Source: Pseudomonadota bacterium
Lineage (GTDB): Bacteria; Pseudomonadota; Gammaproteobacteria; UBA5335
Direction: 5' to 3'
DNA: 7,202 nt
NCBI GenBank assembly: GCA_021783685.1
Contig: JAJXTQ010000096.1
Coordinates: 1-7,202, forward strand
The notes beneath the pieces were generated by a model that ran no database searches, had not been told where the DNA came from, and worked only from the letters and a program-made list of their open reading frames with translations. Positions 5,762 through 7,202 of the stretch are shown here, piece by piece. Positions within the stretch are counted from its first letter, which is position 1; each line of letters begins with the position of its first letter. The position numbers and the translations under genes are program-made.

Positions 5762-7202
5762 ATGTCCACTTTGGCCTTGTTGCGCGAAGAGCCCAGCCGG
5801 CGTGCCTTGCACGCGATCACCCACCAGATCGGCTATGGCGCGCTGGCACGAGCCGGCATCAAGGCCGCCGTGCGCAGCCGGCTGAATCGATCGGAACTGC
5901 CGCGTCAATTCTTCCTTTCGCTGTGGGATACGCTCGGGCAACGCGAGGCCATCGTCGACGGCGACCAGCGCATCACCTTCGCCCAGTTCAAGGACCGGGT
6001 CCTGCGGCTAGCCGACGGCCTGCATCAGCTGGGCCTGCGCGAGGGCGATGCCTGCGCCGAGCTGCTCTACAACTGCTCGCACTGGTTCGAGCTGAACCTG
6101 GCCTGCGCGCTCACCGGCATGGCCATGCCCATGCTCAACTGGCATCTGCGGCCGAACGAACTGGTGGAATGCATCCAGCGCGCCAATGCCAAAGTGCTGG
6201 TCGTGGACGCGAATTTCGCGGACATGGTGGCCGGTGTGCGCGGCCAGATCCCGTCGGTCCAGCGCATTCTGCTGACCGGTACGGAACGGCGCGAGGGCTT
6301 CGATTCCTTCGAGGAACTGATCCGGCGCTCCGCTCCGATTCTGCCGCCAGGGCACTTCGCCATGTCCTCCAAGCCTTACAGCGGCGGCACCACCGGCACG
6401 CCCAAGTACATCAACCTCAATCAGGAAGTGATGTTCGGCGAGTCCGACACCGCTCGGCGCGGCATCAGCCGTGAACAGATCACCCGTCTGACCCTGATGC
6501 AGGCCAGTGCCTTCGACTGGTACGGTCTGGGTGAATGCCATGATCCGGTCTCGGGCAATGCGCGCTCGCTGATTCCGGGACCGCTGTACCACGCCGGGGT
6601 CCAGATCGGCGTGCTGCCGTTCTTTTTCGGCGGTACCGTCGTGCCGATGCGCAAGTTCACGGCCGAGGGGTTCCTGAAGGCCATCCAGGACGAGCGCATC
6701 AACTGGACCTTCGTGGCGCCGACCATGCTGGAACGGGTGCTGGCGTTGCCCGAGGAGGTCAAGCGCAAATACAACCTCGCCAGCATGCGCACCATCGTCT
6801 GCGCCGCCGCGCCCTGTGCGCCCAAGGTGAAGCAGGAGATCAATGCGCTGTTCCGCCGTCAGGGCGCGGGCAACGATGTCTTCCATGAATACTACGGGGC
6901 CTCTGAAACCGGCCTCATCACGGTGCTGGTACCCGCGGACTATCAGGCCAACCCGAAGCGCTATGAAAGCGTCGGCAAGGTGCGGGCGGCCCAGTGCCGG
7001 ATCTACGATCCGGAGACGCAGCGTTGGGCACAACCGGGGCAGGAGGGCAAGGTGCTGGTGCGTTCCGCGTTGACGAGCGGCCTCGAATACGTCGGCCAGA
7101 AATCGAAGACCGACGAGTGCTTCCTGCCGATCGACGGCGAGCTCTGGTACGACGACGGTCTGATCGGTTATCTGGATGGGGACGGGTTTTTGTATCTGAC
7201 CT
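5762..7202 (+). CDS. AMP-binding acyl-CoA ligase-like protein (ANL superfamily), 3' end outside window
   Basis: Members of this superfamily activate a carboxylic acid with ATP to an acyl-adenylate, usually then forming a CoA thioester. 480 codons are visible and the frame is still open at the edge; most of the large N-terminal domain is present and the small C-terminal domain is missing. After about 50 leader residues come a DGDQRITFAQ segment (67-76), the P-loop PYSGGTTGTPKYI (205-217), PGPLYHAG (272-279), INWTFVAPTM (313-322), the A5 block YYGASETG (377-384), and the A6 region from VGKV (404). The A7 block at 462-470 reads WYDDGLIGY where the family has a TGD motif, so the ribose-binding Asp is replaced by Leu467. 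The Gly after PK in the P-loop is Tyr216. The protein is clearly of this family, but the substrate cannot be told. It could be a fatty, aromatic or other acyl-CoA synthetase, or a divergent homologue with altered chemistry. Base composition looks like that of its neighbours. Confidence 0.88.
   Translation, partial: MSTLALLREEPSRRALHAITHQIGYGALARAGIKAAVRSRLNRSELPRQFFLSLWDTLGQREAIVDGDQRITFAQFKDRVLRLADGLHQLGLREGDACAELLYNCSHWFELNLACALTGMAMPMLNWHLRPNELVECIQRANAKVLVVDANFADMVAGVRGQIPSVQRILLTGTERREGFDSFEELIRRSAPILPPGHFAMSSKPYSGGTTGTPKYINLNQEVMFGESDTARRGISREQITRLTLMQASAFDWYGLGECHDPVSGNARSLIPGPLYHAGVQIGVLPFFFGGTVVPMRKFTAEGFLKAIQDERINWTFVAPTMLERVLALPEEVKRKYNLASMRTIVCAAAPCAPKVKQEINALFRRQGAGNDVFHEYYGASETGLITVLVPADYQANPKRYESVGKVRAAQCRIYDPETQRWAQPGQEGKVLVRSALTSGLEYVGQKSKTDECFLPIDGELWYDDGLIGYLDGDGFLYLT

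Noticed and set aside
5671..6474. 267-codon plus-strand frame starting in the intergenic region
   Set aside because: It overlaps the first half of the acyl-CoA ligase in another frame; the ligase frame carries family motifs and a GGAGG site, and this one has neither.
6008..7033. 341-codon antisense frame opposite the acyl-CoA ligase
   Set aside because: His/Arg-rich shadow translation with no recognisable family, lying wholly inside a gene with clear ANL motifs.
1..7202. A new defence, mobile or other uncharacterised multi-gene system
   Set aside because: Every gene in view is assigned to a known family, seven of eight with clear housekeeping or envelope roles; there are no direct repeats, transposase or integrase genes, attachment sites or compositional islands that I can see.

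Overview
The window is dense, GC-rich bacterial chromosome. It looks like a gammaproteobacterium with lipopolysaccharide and type IV pili. The evidence is the gene order pabC-mltG-tmk-holB-pilZ, which is familiar from Pseudomonas and related groups, together with a heptosyltransferase I for the LPS inner core. I cannot place it more precisely. No mobile elements, CRISPR arrays, rRNA or tRNA genes are visible. Almost all of the sequence is coding.

Bases 1-4612 hold six plus-strand genes in a single chain: the 3' part of pabB, then pabC, mltG, tmk, holB and pilZ. Every junction overlaps, by 7, 4, 4, 1 and 4 nt, so this is very probably one translationally coupled transcript. pabB and pabC make p-aminobenzoate for folate. 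mltG sets glycan strand length in peptidoglycan, tmk makes dTDP, holB is a clamp-loader subunit and pilZ supports type IV pilus assembly.

A 29-nt gap (4613-4641) separates pilZ from a convergent minus-strand gene, waaC (4642-5661), which adds the first heptose to Kdo2-lipid A. A 100-nt divergent intergenic region (5662-5761) follows. It contains three small dyads and a strong ribosome binding site. It leads into a plus-strand ANL-superfamily acyl-CoA ligase/AMP-binding gene that starts at 5762 and runs off the 3' edge with 480 codons visible.

I do not see a new multi-gene system here. The points worth a second look are residue-level. PabB has Ala where E. coli PabB has its chorismate-attacking Lys. 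PabC has Gly where fold-type IV PLP enzymes have the Glu that pairs with the cofactor ring nitrogen. The AMP-binding protein lacks the near-invariant A7 aspartate. WaaC carries a four-cysteine C-terminal segment absent from the E. coli enzyme.
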